DNA from: CAIXPS01 sp034430115
Lineage (GTDB): Bacteria; Chloroflexota; Anaerolineae; J036; Brachytrichaceae
Direction: 5' to 3'
NCBI GenBank assembly: GCA_034430115.1
Contig: DAOUFG010000021.1
Coordinates: 79,580 to 143,579, forward strand
DNA length: 64,000 nucleotides
Shown here in pieces: positions 7,709 through 15,446 of the stretch (positions are counted from its first letter, which is position 1; the number at the start of each line of letters is the position of its first letter). The translations under genes were made by a program, and so were the position numbers. The notes beneath the pieces were generated by a model. The model ran no database searches and was not told where the DNA came from. It worked only from the letters and a program-made list of their open reading frames with translations.

Positions 7709-7915
7709 TTCGTCTCATCTTGCTTTCAACCACAACACACAGTAAGGCACACAAAAGCAAACACCCGGCTTACAGCGTGTGACTGGATCATCCGGGATAG
7801 ACGTCTACATCTAGCGTCTGCATGAGTTCTTCATGGCGTACTCATGCGTTTCTCATAAACCTCCAAATCCCAGCCACATACAATTGCCGAATTCCGAACC
7901 GAGGTGATTGTTTAC

Positions 7916-8647
7916 ATGTCTAAACGCCGTGAGTTGGTTGAACAACGTCGTGCGCAAGAGCGCAAACAAATCCTGACAATCTTGGGCGTCATCGCGATCA
8001 TCGCCGTCATATTGATTGGCGGCGCCATCGTATTGAGCAGCCGAAATTCCGCCGACGCTTCCACGAACAACGCCATCGTCGCAGATACTAATCCCACTCC
8101 CGTCAACGCTCAGCCCAACGAGCGGGCCTGGGGGCCGGCCGATGCGCCGATCAAGATCGAAGAATACCTGGACTATCAATGCCCTGCCTGCGGCTCCTAT
8201 AACCGCAACTACGAGGCGGGCGTCATCCAGGCGTTTGCAGGCACTGGCAAGGTGCGCTACGAAATTCATAGCATCTCTTTCATCGGCCAGGAATCGCTTG
8301 ACGCGGCAGAGGCGGCTCTGTGCGCCACCGACCAGAATATGTTCTGGCAAATGCACAATAGCCTGTTTGCAAATCAGAACGGCGAAAACGAAGGGGCCTT
8401 TTCGAAGGATCACCTGAAGAGCATCGCCGCCACCGCCGGATTGGATACGAACGCCTTTAACACCTGCCTCGACAGCGGCAAGTATGCGGATAAAGCGACC
8501 CAGGAACGCAACGAGAGCGAGCAGCGCGGCGTGAACCAGACGCCCACCTTCTTCGTCAATGGCAAGACGTACGTGGGCATTCAGAGCGCCACCGACTTCA
8601 AGCGCATCTTTGCCGAAGTCGCGCCCGGCGTGAACCTGGGAAGCTAA
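7916..8647 (+). CDS. DsbA-family thiol-disulphide oxidoreductase, membrane anchored
   Basis: 243 residues. There is a charged N-terminus, one membrane anchor (about residues 20-41) and a linker, then a DsbA/thioredoxin-like fold. The active-site CPAC lies at Cys89/Cys92 (LDYQCPACGSY), with the cis-Pro motif NQTPTFFVNG near the C-terminus. It would oxidise or isomerise cysteines of exported proteins such as the SH3b protein upstream. ATG 7916 is preferred over GTG 7904 because GAGGTGA lies 8 nt upstream of it. No VKOR/DsbB partner is seen in the window. Confidence 0.87.
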   Translation: MSKRRELVEQRRAQERKQILTILGVIAIIAVILIGGAIVLSSRNSADASTNNAIVADTNPTPVNAQPNERAWGPADAPIKIEEYLDYQCPACGSYNRNYEAGVIQAFAGTGKVRYEIHSISFIGQESLDAAEAALCATDQNMFWQMHNSLFANQNGENEGAFSKDHLKSIAATAGLDTNAFNTCLDSGKYADKATQERNESEQRGVNQTPTFFVNGKTYVGIQSATDFKRIFAEVAPGVNLGS

Positions 8648-8712
8648 ACGATTGACGATTGACGAGCCCATTGGCTGAATCGGCAATCAAAAATCTAAAA
8701 TCGACAATATTT
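8648..8712. repeat. Degenerate intergenic repeat (GATTGAC / AATC type)
   Basis: The stretch begins with tandem ACGATTGACGATTGACG and ends with AATCAAAAATCTAAAATCG. It is one copy of a mosaic family of short A/G-rich repeats also seen near 31680, 33115-33180, 40144-40225, 62080-62163 and 63150-63200. Confidence 0.55.
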
Positions 8713-8854
8713 AAGGTTCTCCTTCGCAATTTTAAGTTTGGCGGCATTGCGCACTTGGTTAACTGTGCTATATGGTAGTCTGCTACAGCGCAGCAAAAAG
8801 CAGGCAACCAAAAGTTGCGTTGATTGTTGGCGTATGAGCGAAGGACGCGTGAAT

Positions 8855-10246
8855 ATGAACATGAATACCCCTTACGCATTGCCGGAAGGGTCCTCGCCAA
8901 GACCTGCCATCTGGGCCGACGTGCCGGATGAGCAATGGGACGATTGGCGTTGGCAATTGAGCCATCGGGTTAGCTCCTATGAGGAACTGTCCCAGTTCAT
9001 TCACCTGACCCCCGAAGAGGCCGCCGGCCTGCAAGCCGGGAACCGCTTCCGCGTGGACATCACCCCCTACTTTGCATCCTTAATCGACCCCGAAGACCCC
9101 ATGTGCCCCGTCCGCCAACAGATCGTGCCGCACGTCCGGGAATTGGAAAGCTTCGACGCGAAGATGCGTGACTCGCTGGGTGAAGAGTCGCACTCGCCGG
9201 TGCCAGGCCTGGTTCACCGTTACCCCGACCGCGTGCTCATGCTGGTCACCACGCAGTGCGCATCCTATTGCCGCTACTGCACGCGCAGCCGCATCGTGGG
9301 CGATTCGCACGCCACCTTCAGCCGCCAACAGCACGACGCACAGATCGACTATATTCGCCGCACACCGCAGGTGCGTGATGTATTGCTTAGCGGCGGGGAC
9401 CCGCTCACGCTGCCGCCCAAAGTGCTGGAAGACCTGCTGCGCCGCCTGCGCGCCATCCCGCACGTGGAGATCATCCGCATCGGCAGCCGGGTGCCCGTCT
9501 TCCTGCCGCAGCGCATCACCGACGAGCTGGTGAACATGCTGCGCCAGTTCCACCCGCTGTGGATGAACATCCACGTCAACCACCCTAAGGAAGTGACGCC
9601 CGAGCTAGCGCGCGCGTGCGCCAAACTGGCCGACGCGGGCATCCCGCTGGGCAATCAGAGCGTCTTGCTGGCGGGCGTGAATGACCACCCCGACACGATC
9701 AAGAAGCTGTGCCAGGAGTTGGTGAAGATTCGCGTGCGGCCCTACTACCTCTACCAGTGCGACCTGGTGGCCGGCAGCGGGCAGTTCCGCACCTCCATCG
9801 CGGCCGGGTTGGAGATCATGGAGGCGTTGCGCGGTCACACCAGCGGCTACGCCATCCCCACCTATGCGGTGGACCTGCCGGGCGGGGGCGGGAAGGTGCC
9901 GGTGCTCCCCAATTACCTGATCAGCCTTTCGCAAGACAGGGCGGTGTTCCGCAATTTCGAAGGCTACATTTCCACCTATGTAGAGCCGGAAAACTATCAG
10001 CGCCCCAAGCGCACCCGCTGGACCAGCCCGGCCACCGAGGAGCCGGGGCAGAAAGGCGTCTCGTCACTCCTGGCCGGCGAGGCGATGGTGATTAAGCCCG
10101 ATGATTGGACGGGCACCCATCTGCGCGGTCGCGATGCCATGCCCACCAACGAAGCCGTGGAAGCCACCACCGAGGAAGTGAGACGCGCACGCGACGTGGA
10201 GCTTGCCCCCGAAGGGGATGAACCCGTGTGGGTGAAGGTCAGTTAA
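8855..10246 (+). CDS. kamA: L-lysine 2,3-aminomutase (radical SAM, PLP-dependent)
   Basis: 463 residues from ATG 8855 (AAGGA lies 10 nt upstream; ATG 8834 is an in-frame alternative). The radical SAM cluster motif C-x3-C-x2-C is CASYCRYC (Cys 135, 139, 142). DVLLSGGDPL is the SAM-binding GGD block, and the PLP lysine is in LPGGGGKVPVLPNY (about residue 345). The enzyme interconverts L-alpha-lysine and L-beta-lysine. Beta-lysine can be acetylated as an osmolyte, used in EF-P modification, or fermented. No ablB, EpmA or kamD neighbours are present, so its pathway is open. A polar C-terminal tail of about 70 residues follows the core. Confidence 0.92.
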   Translation: MNMNTPYALPEGSSPRPAIWADVPDEQWDDWRWQLSHRVSSYEELSQFIHLTPEEAAGLQAGNRFRVDITPYFASLIDPEDPMCPVRQQIVPHVRELESFDAKMRDSLGEESHSPVPGLVHRYPDRVLMLVTTQCASYCRYCTRSRIVGDSHATFSRQQHDAQIDYIRRTPQVRDVLLSGGDPLTLPPKVLEDLLRRLRAIPHVEIIRIGSRVPVFLPQRITDELVNMLRQFHPLWMNIHVNHPKEVTPELARACAKLADAGIPLGNQSVLLAGVNDHPDTIKKLCQELVKIRVRPYYLYQCDLVAGSGQFRTSIAAGLEIMEALRGHTSGYAIPTYAVDLPGGGGKVPVLPNYLISLSQDRAVFRNFEGYISTYVEPENYQRPKRTRWTSPATEEPGQKGVSSLLAGEAMVIKPDDWTGTHLRGRDAMPTNEAVEATTEEVRRARDVELAPEGDEPVWVKVS

Positions 10247-10299
10247 GCGCCGACGACTGACTGCTTGTCGATATCAAGTTTGACCGGCACCACGCACAG

Positions 10300-10848
10300 A
10301 TGAGTGAACCAAGCGACGTCAAAACGATCAAATGTCCCAACTGTGGCACCCCGGTGAGCTATGACAGCATCAGCGACACGACCGTGCGCTGCCCCTATTG
10401 CGGCACGTCAACGCCCGTCCCCGACGAGTTGCGCCCGCAGCAGGCCTCCGCGCCCAGGCCGCACACCAGTCGGCCGGGCCGACCGACTGGTTGCAGCGTG
10501 ACGGGCATCACACTCATCATTGGGATCGCCGTGATCGTCATCGGCATCATCATCGCCATCCTCATCAGCATCAACTTGACGCTGCATCACCCGCTGGGCG
10601 ACGTGCCGGAGCAACCCGAAGCGCAGGTAGCCGTCTCCACCCTTAGCGCAACCTCCATCGCCGCGCCGGCTTCTTGGTACATCAGCGGCGCGCCCGACCC
10701 ACGTTGGGACGACGACATGCTGGTGACCTACTTTGCCAAGTTGAAGGGCTCGGACTTCGAAGCCGTGGACGAATCCAGCCTGATGGTGAACCCCGACTCG
10801 GCCCAGGTGCCCGACCACTGGACATACGTACCGCTGGTGCGGCGCTGA
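10300..10848 (+). CDS. Zinc-ribbon single-pass membrane protein
   Basis: 182 residues. An N-terminal zinc ribbon (IKCPNCGTPVSYD...VRCPYCGTST, four Cys) is followed by a Pro/Arg-rich linker and one strong membrane span (about residues 69-90). The C-terminal part, of about 90 residues, is unrecognised and contains WYISGAPDPRWDD. The topology suggests a cytoplasmic ribbon and an exported tail. No ribosome-binding site of note precedes ATG 10300. The role is unknown. Confidence 0.65.
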   Translation: MSEPSDVKTIKCPNCGTPVSYDSISDTTVRCPYCGTSTPVPDELRPQQASAPRPHTSRPGRPTGCSVTGITLIIGIAVIVIGIIIAILISINLTLHHPLGDVPEQPEAQVAVSTLSATSIAAPASWYISGAPDPRWDDDMLVTYFAKLKGSDFEAVDESSLMVNPDSAQVPDHWTYVPLVRR

Positions 10849-10949
10849 AGGCAAGGCCACGGCCATACGAACATCCGCTTCGTGAAGATTCGTAGATTGC
10901 TCCGCCACTGAACCTGTCTGATTCTTCAGATTTGGATATACTGAGAAGC

Positions 10950-12011
10950 ATGGTTCAAACCGCAGAACTCATAAAGACTCTCACAAACGCCGTTGGCCTG
11001 AGCGGCTATGAAGCATCAATCCAAGCCCTGCTGAAAGAACAATTCGCGCCCCTGGCTGACGAGGTAAGCATCAGCAAAGTGGGCAGCGTGGTCGCCGTCA
11101 AACACGGCACCCAGGGCAGCTCGCCGCACAAGCTGATGCTCGCTGCGCACGCCGACGAAATCGGCATGATCGTCATCGGCAGCGAAAAGGGCTTCCTGCG
11201 CGTTGCGCGGGTCGGCGGCATCGACAACCGTATCCTGTTGGGCCAGCGCGTGCTGGTGCACCCAACCAGCGGTGGAGCGCCCCTGCCCGGGCTAGTCGCT
11301 TCGCGCCCGCCACACGTGTTGGCCGCTTCCGAACGCAACAAGGTCGTCCCACTCGAAGAGGTATTCATCGACGTGGGCCTGCCGGCGGCGCAGGTGGAAC
11401 GCGATATTCACGTCGGCGACCTGGTTTCGTTCGACGTGCAGACGACCTCCTTGATGGGCGATCTGCTGACCGGCAAGGCCATGGATAACCGCGTTTCGGT
11501 GGTGACGATGCTGGTCTGCCTGAACGAGCTTCAGCGCTTGAAGCACACCTGGGATGTGGTCGCCGTCGCTACCGCGGGCGAGGAGACTTCGTTCGCCGGC
11601 GCGCGCACCAGCGCCTATGCCGTGGAGCCGGATGCGGCCATCGCCATCGACGTCACCTTTGCCGCGCAACACGATTTCAGCACCCACATCGAACTGGGCA
11701 AAGGCCCGGCCATTTCCGTCGGGCCGAACTATCACCCCGGCCTGACCAAACACCTGATGGAAACGGCCAAGCGGCTGGAGATGGAATACCAGGTGGAGCC
11801 GGATATCGGCGGCGGCACCGACGCGTGGCCCATCCAGGTGAGCCGCGAAGGTGTCCCGGTGGCACTGATTGGCGTGCCGTTGCGCTATATGCACACGCCC
11901 GTCGAAACCGTTCACGTGAAGGACGTGGAACGCATTGGCCGCCTGATGGCTCATTTCGCCGCCGAACTCACGAACGATGATCCACAAATCTTCGCGAATA
12001 AACACGAATAA
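10950..12011 (+). CDS. M42 family glutamyl aminopeptidase / endoglucanase-type metallopeptidase
   Basis: 353 residues. Metal and catalytic motifs of M42 peptidases are present: AAHADEIG (His67, Asp69), GKAMDNRVS, TAGEETSFAGA, AIDV, and the C-terminal RYMHTPVETV. These dinuclear enzymes form dodecameric tetrahedral particles in the cytosol and remove N-terminal residues from peptides. ATG 10950 is taken; GATATACT just upstream may be a -10 box, with TTG 10932 as an unlikely longer start. It is followed after a 77-nt repeat-bearing gap by a second M42 gene. Confidence 0.88.
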   Translation: MVQTAELIKTLTNAVGLSGYEASIQALLKEQFAPLADEVSISKVGSVVAVKHGTQGSSPHKLMLAAHADEIGMIVIGSEKGFLRVARVGGIDNRILLGQRVLVHPTSGGAPLPGLVASRPPHVLAASERNKVVPLEEVFIDVGLPAAQVERDIHVGDLVSFDVQTTSLMGDLLTGKAMDNRVSVVTMLVCLNELQRLKHTWDVVAVATAGEETSFAGARTSAYAVEPDAAIAIDVTFAAQHDFSTHIELGKGPAISVGPNYHPGLTKHLMETAKRLEMEYQVEPDIGGGTDAWPIQVSREGVPVALIGVPLRYMHTPVETVHVKDVERIGRLMAHFAAELTNDDPQIFANKHE

Positions 12012-12088
12012 TTCACTACTAATCTGCACGAACGGTATGCAAAAGTCATTCGTACACATTCGTGTAGATTCGTGGATGCGGATGAAAC
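12012..12088. repeat. Intergenic repeat of ATTCGTG(T/G)A units
   Basis: It carries CATTCGTACACATTCGTGTAGATTCGTGGATG-type units between the two M42 genes. Related units occur near 10867-10900 and 33270-33302, always between genes. The units are degenerate and tandem. Confidence 0.5.
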
Positions 12089-13156
12089 ATGATTCTTGAA
12101 AAGTTATCCAACGCGATTGGCGTATCGGGCGATGAAGACGCCGTGCGAGAGATCATCTATGACGCACTGAAGCCCTACGTGGACGAATTGAAGATCGACA
12201 CGATGGGCAACCTGATCGTCACCAAAGCGAAGGCCACAGGCGCGCACCCGCGTGGGGCCAATTCGCTGCTGGCACAATTGGAAGCGACCAAGTCGCAACC
12301 CGGCACCCCGAAAGTGCTGCTGGATGCGCACATGGACGAAGTGGGCGTGATGGTCACCGGCTATACGCCCGACGGCGGGCTAAAATTCCGCTATGTGGGC
12401 GGCATCGACGACCGCATCATGCCCGGCCTGCGCGTACAACTGGGCAAAGAGAAGATCACCGGCGTGACAGGCATCAAAGCCATCCATGTCACCAAACCGG
12501 CCGACCGCGAAGCCCCTACGCCGGGCGAGGCGCTGGTGATCGACATCGGCGCGACGTCGAAGGCGGAAGCCGAAAAGGCCGCTCCCCTGGGCACGTATGG
12601 CACATTCCTGACCACCTACCAGCAGATGGGCCAACTGCTGAGTGGGAAAGCGCTGGACGACCGGGCCGGGTGCTCGGTGCTGGTGGACCTGCTACAAGCG
12701 GACGCCTACCCGTTCGACGTGTATGGGGTGTTCGCCGTGCAGGAGGAAGTTGGCTTGCGCGGCGCGGGCATTGCGGCGCACCGCATCAACCCCTCTTGCG
12801 CCTTCGTGTTTGAAGGCACCATCTGCGACGACCTGCCCAAGAAGAAGGATGTGAGCATGACCACCCAACTTGGGCACGGTCCGGCCATCAGCGTCATGGA
12901 CCGTAGCGCAATTGCGGATCGCCGCCTGGTCGATCACCTGGTGGCGATTGCCGAACGCGAGCACATTCCCTACCAGTTCAAACAACCCGGCATGGGCGGC
13001 ACGGACGCGGGCAGCATTCACGTCGCGGGCGAGGGCATCCCCAGCGTGCCGGTATCGGTGCCGTGCCGTTGCATTCATGCGCCCGTCGCCGCACTCGACC
13101 CGCTCGACTATCGCAACACGGTGCAGTTGATGGCGTCGGCGTTGAGGGGACTATAG
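12089..13156 (+). CDS. M42 family aminopeptidase (second copy)
   Basis: 355 residues, paralogous to the preceding gene. LLDAHMDEVG (His81, Asp83), GKALDDRAGC, AVQEEVGLRGA, MGGTDAGSIH and RCIHAPVAAL supply the two metal sites and the catalytic Glu. Compared with the first copy it has an insertion of about 20 residues (KATGAHPRGANSLLAQLEAT) before the first metal motif. M42 paralogues in one organism often differ in residue preference and can co-assemble, so a hetero-complex is possible. The start is ATG 12089, with no clear ribosome-binding site. Confidence 0.88.
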   Translation: MILEKLSNAIGVSGDEDAVREIIYDALKPYVDELKIDTMGNLIVTKAKATGAHPRGANSLLAQLEATKSQPGTPKVLLDAHMDEVGVMVTGYTPDGGLKFRYVGGIDDRIMPGLRVQLGKEKITGVTGIKAIHVTKPADREAPTPGEALVIDIGATSKAEAEKAAPLGTYGTFLTTYQQMGQLLSGKALDDRAGCSVLVDLLQADAYPFDVYGVFAVQEEVGLRGAGIAAHRINPSCAFVFEGTICDDLPKKKDVSMTTQLGHGPAISVMDRSAIADRRLVDHLVAIAEREHIPYQFKQPGMGGTDAGSIHVAGEGIPSVPVSVPCRCIHAPVAALDPLDYRNTVQLMASALRGL

Positions 13157-13163
13157 TAAAACA

Positions 13164-13817
13164 TGAAACGTGAAACGTGAGAGCACGCCTCACGTCACAA
13201 ATGACACCAGATTTGAACGATAACTCGACGAATCGGGCGCATGATGATAATGTCATGAATTATCATGCGTGGGAACTCAGCGTTCCAGTAACCATCACGG
13301 GGGATTCGTTGTGGAAAATGGAGGCGTATCGCCTGGCACTTCTCGTGAGTGACATCGGCTGGCATGATGTCACAAAACTATCGAGGGACAGGCGAACGCT
13401 CGCCCTTTCAGATCAACTCTATCGCGCATTAGGATCAATCGGCGCAAACCTGGCTGAAGGATATTCACGCGGCTCAGGCAAAGATCGGGCGCGTTTCTAT
13501 CAATATGCGCTGGGCTCAGCACGCGAAAGCCGCGATTGGTACTTTAAGGGTCGATATGTGCTGGGCCAACTCGTTGTTGAACATCGCATCAAACTGCTCA
13601 CCAGCATCGTGCGTCTATTGATAACAATGATCCCTCAGCAACGCGGTGGCACCTTACGCGAAGAAGAGGCTGAATACCAGGTAGCGATGGTTCGTTCCGA
13701 TGAAAACTCGGCTTGGGGTAGCACTTTAGAAGACTTGCTTGCCTCTATCCCCTTGCCGGTTACTGAGGATAACATATGATGACCATGACATCTTCTTGTC
13801 TCACGTTTCACGTTTCA
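13164..13817. mobile_element. Candidate inverted-repeat cassette carrying the four-helix-bundle gene
   Basis: TGAAACGTGAAACGTGAGA (13164-13182) is repeated as a perfect 19-bp inverted copy at 13799-13817. The right side extends with further CACGTTT units to about 13836. The only gene inside is the four-helix-bundle protein. This architecture (S23/IVP-type ORF between complementary ends) resembles the intervening sequences found in some 23S rRNA genes, but here it lies between two ordinary protein genes. Mobility is an inference. Confidence 0.5.
13201..13779 (+). CDS. Four-helix-bundle protein (S23 / IVP / Avd-like)
   Basis: 192 residues from ATG 13201; GTG 13177, inside the left repeat, and ATG 13255 are alternatives. 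The core KMEAYRLALLVSDIGWHDV...LALSDQLYRALGSIGANLAEGYSRGSGKDRARFYQYALGSARES is the signature of the four-helix-bundle family first seen as proteins encoded in 23S rRNA intervening sequences and related to Avd of diversity-generating retroelements. Those proteins are small basic pentameric nucleic-acid binders. No reverse transcriptase or variable repeat is nearby. No good ribosome-binding site is visible. Confidence 0.85.
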   Translation: MTPDLNDNSTNRAHDDNVMNYHAWELSVPVTITGDSLWKMEAYRLALLVSDIGWHDVTKLSRDRRTLALSDQLYRALGSIGANLAEGYSRGSGKDRARFYQYALGSARESRDWYFKGRYVLGQLVVEHRIKLLTSIVRLLITMIPQQRGGTLREEEAEYQVAMVRSDENSAWGSTLEDLLASIPLPVTEDNI

Positions 13818-13846
13818 CGTTTCACAATTCACGTTTGAATAACGCC

Positions 13847-15358
13847 ATGCCTAGCCTTACATTTGACCTGACTCTTCCACCGGGCATCCTCTTTCGCTCG
13901 GCATATCTCACCGACCCTGGCCGCCGGCCACTGGTGACACGCGTTCACCGCGGCCACTGGCTGCAACTGGAAACCAGCAGCCCCGGCCCCTATGTCGTGC
14001 GCGCCGTGCTTGGCTCCGCCCTGGGCGATTTGGAGGTCGTGATCGACGCCGGCGGTGAAGGCTATGCCCCCAGCACCAGCGCGCGCAATCTGCTGGTGGA
14101 GGCCGTCCATAGCCGCCTGGCGCGTTGTGAACGCCGCCTGCGACAGGCCAACCTCGCGGAGCGTGACTTCAGCGATCTGTCCATTGCGCGCGAGGCGTAT
14201 GCGCAGGGCGACTTTGCGACCGCTTTCGCCTCGTCCATCCGCGCCGGGGACGAGATCGAGTATGCCGCCTCACGCAAGACGCTGCTGGACAAGGGGCGCA
14301 CAGCACTGTTTTCGGGCGCTATCACCTTCGGCGAGCGGCTGGGACAGTGGTCCATCGGCGTCGGCCCAGACTGGCCCGACAACAGCACACCGCCCGCCTT
14401 CACCCGCCCGCTCGCCGAGCGCGAGGCGCTTTTGCCCGCCTGCGAAGCCATGACCCTGCCCAACTTCTGGCGCTGGATTGAGCCACAGCGCTGGCGCTAC
14501 CGCTGGGATGTGTTGGACGAAATGCTCAATTGGGCCGAGCAAAAGAAGCTGGCGGTGAAGAGCTTTGCCATCTTCTGGCTGGGCATCGGCGGCACCCCCA
14601 TCTGGTTCCGCGACCTGAGCTACCGCGAGCAGTTGCTGGCGATCGAACAATGGACGCGCGTGCTGGTGGACCGCTACAAGGGCCGCATCATGGCCTGGGA
14701 AACGGTGAACGAGAATCACGATTGGGCTTTCGGCAACCCATTCAATTGGTCGCATCGCAAGCGCGCAGAAGTGGCGCGCCTGGTGAACGAACTGGTGGGC
14801 AGCCTGGACCCCGGCAAACCGCGTATCGTGAATAACTGTTGCATCTGGGGCGAATACGCCGCCAGCGAAGAACGCCGCACAAGCTGGCTACCAGGCGACC
14901 TGCCCCCCGCGTCCGATTCGCCGCTCACCTTCCTGGAATACCTGATCCAGCGCGATACACCGTTTGAGGGCATCGGGCTGCAATATTACCTGCCTGGGCG
15001 CGACCTGATGGAATGCACCGAGCAATTGGACCGCTATCATGCGCTGGGCAAGGAAATCTGGATCACCGAGATGGGCACCCCCGGGCTGCCCCTCACAGAT
15101 CAGCGCATCGAGACGGCGCAGATCACCACAGGAAGCGGCTGGCGCGGGCCGTGGTCGCAAAGCCTGCAAGCCGACTGGGTGCGCATGTGGTACACCATCG
15201 CCGCATCACGTTCGCGCGTGCGCGCACTGAACTATTGGGATTTGGAAGATACCCGCGCCTTTGTCGAAGGTGCGGGGTTGATCGATCGAGAAGGGTGTCC
15301 GAAACCGGCATTGGACGAAATCGCGAAGCTGCGCGAAGCGTTCAAGCGAAAAGAGTGA
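13847..15358 (+). CDS. GH10-like glycoside hydrolase (xylanase-type fold)
   Basis: 503 residues without a signal peptide, so probably cytoplasmic. The first 160 residues form a beta domain plus a helical linker. A (beta/alpha)8 barrel follows with FWRWIEPQRWRYRWDVLDEMLNWA, the acid/base Glu in AWETVNENHDW (about residue 288) and the nucleophile Glu in IWITEMGTPG (about residue 408). GH10 enzymes cut beta-1,4-xylan, but the divergence and lack of export suggest intracellular oligosaccharides. The start is ATG 13847; the open frame upstream runs back through the CACGTTT repeats and is discounted. Confidence 0.78.
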   Translation: MPSLTFDLTLPPGILFRSAYLTDPGRRPLVTRVHRGHWLQLETSSPGPYVVRAVLGSALGDLEVVIDAGGEGYAPSTSARNLLVEAVHSRLARCERRLRQANLAERDFSDLSIAREAYAQGDFATAFASSIRAGDEIEYAASRKTLLDKGRTALFSGAITFGERLGQWSIGVGPDWPDNSTPPAFTRPLAEREALLPACEAMTLPNFWRWIEPQRWRYRWDVLDEMLNWAEQKKLAVKSFAIFWLGIGGTPIWFRDLSYREQLLAIEQWTRVLVDRYKGRIMAWETVNENHDWAFGNPFNWSHRKRAEVARLVNELVGSLDPGKPRIVNNCCIWGEYAASEERRTSWLPGDLPPASDSPLTFLEYLIQRDTPFEGIGLQYYLPGRDLMECTEQLDRYHALGKEIWITEMGTPGLPLTDQRIETAQITTGSGWRGPWSQSLQADWVRMWYTIAASRSRVRALNYWDLEDTRAFVEGAGLIDREGCPKPALDEIAKLREAFKRKE

Positions 15359-15446
15359 TATGAAGGCAGCAACGTTTTCATGAGGGGTCTGAATGCATAG
15401 ATAGTAAGAAATATCCGAGCGGCTTTTTTGACGATTCGAGGTGGTC

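Noticed and set aside
13739..13846. N-terminal extension of the GH10-like gene
   Set aside because: It is translated CACGTTT repeat overlapping the end of the four-helix-bundle gene; the domain begins at ATG 13847.
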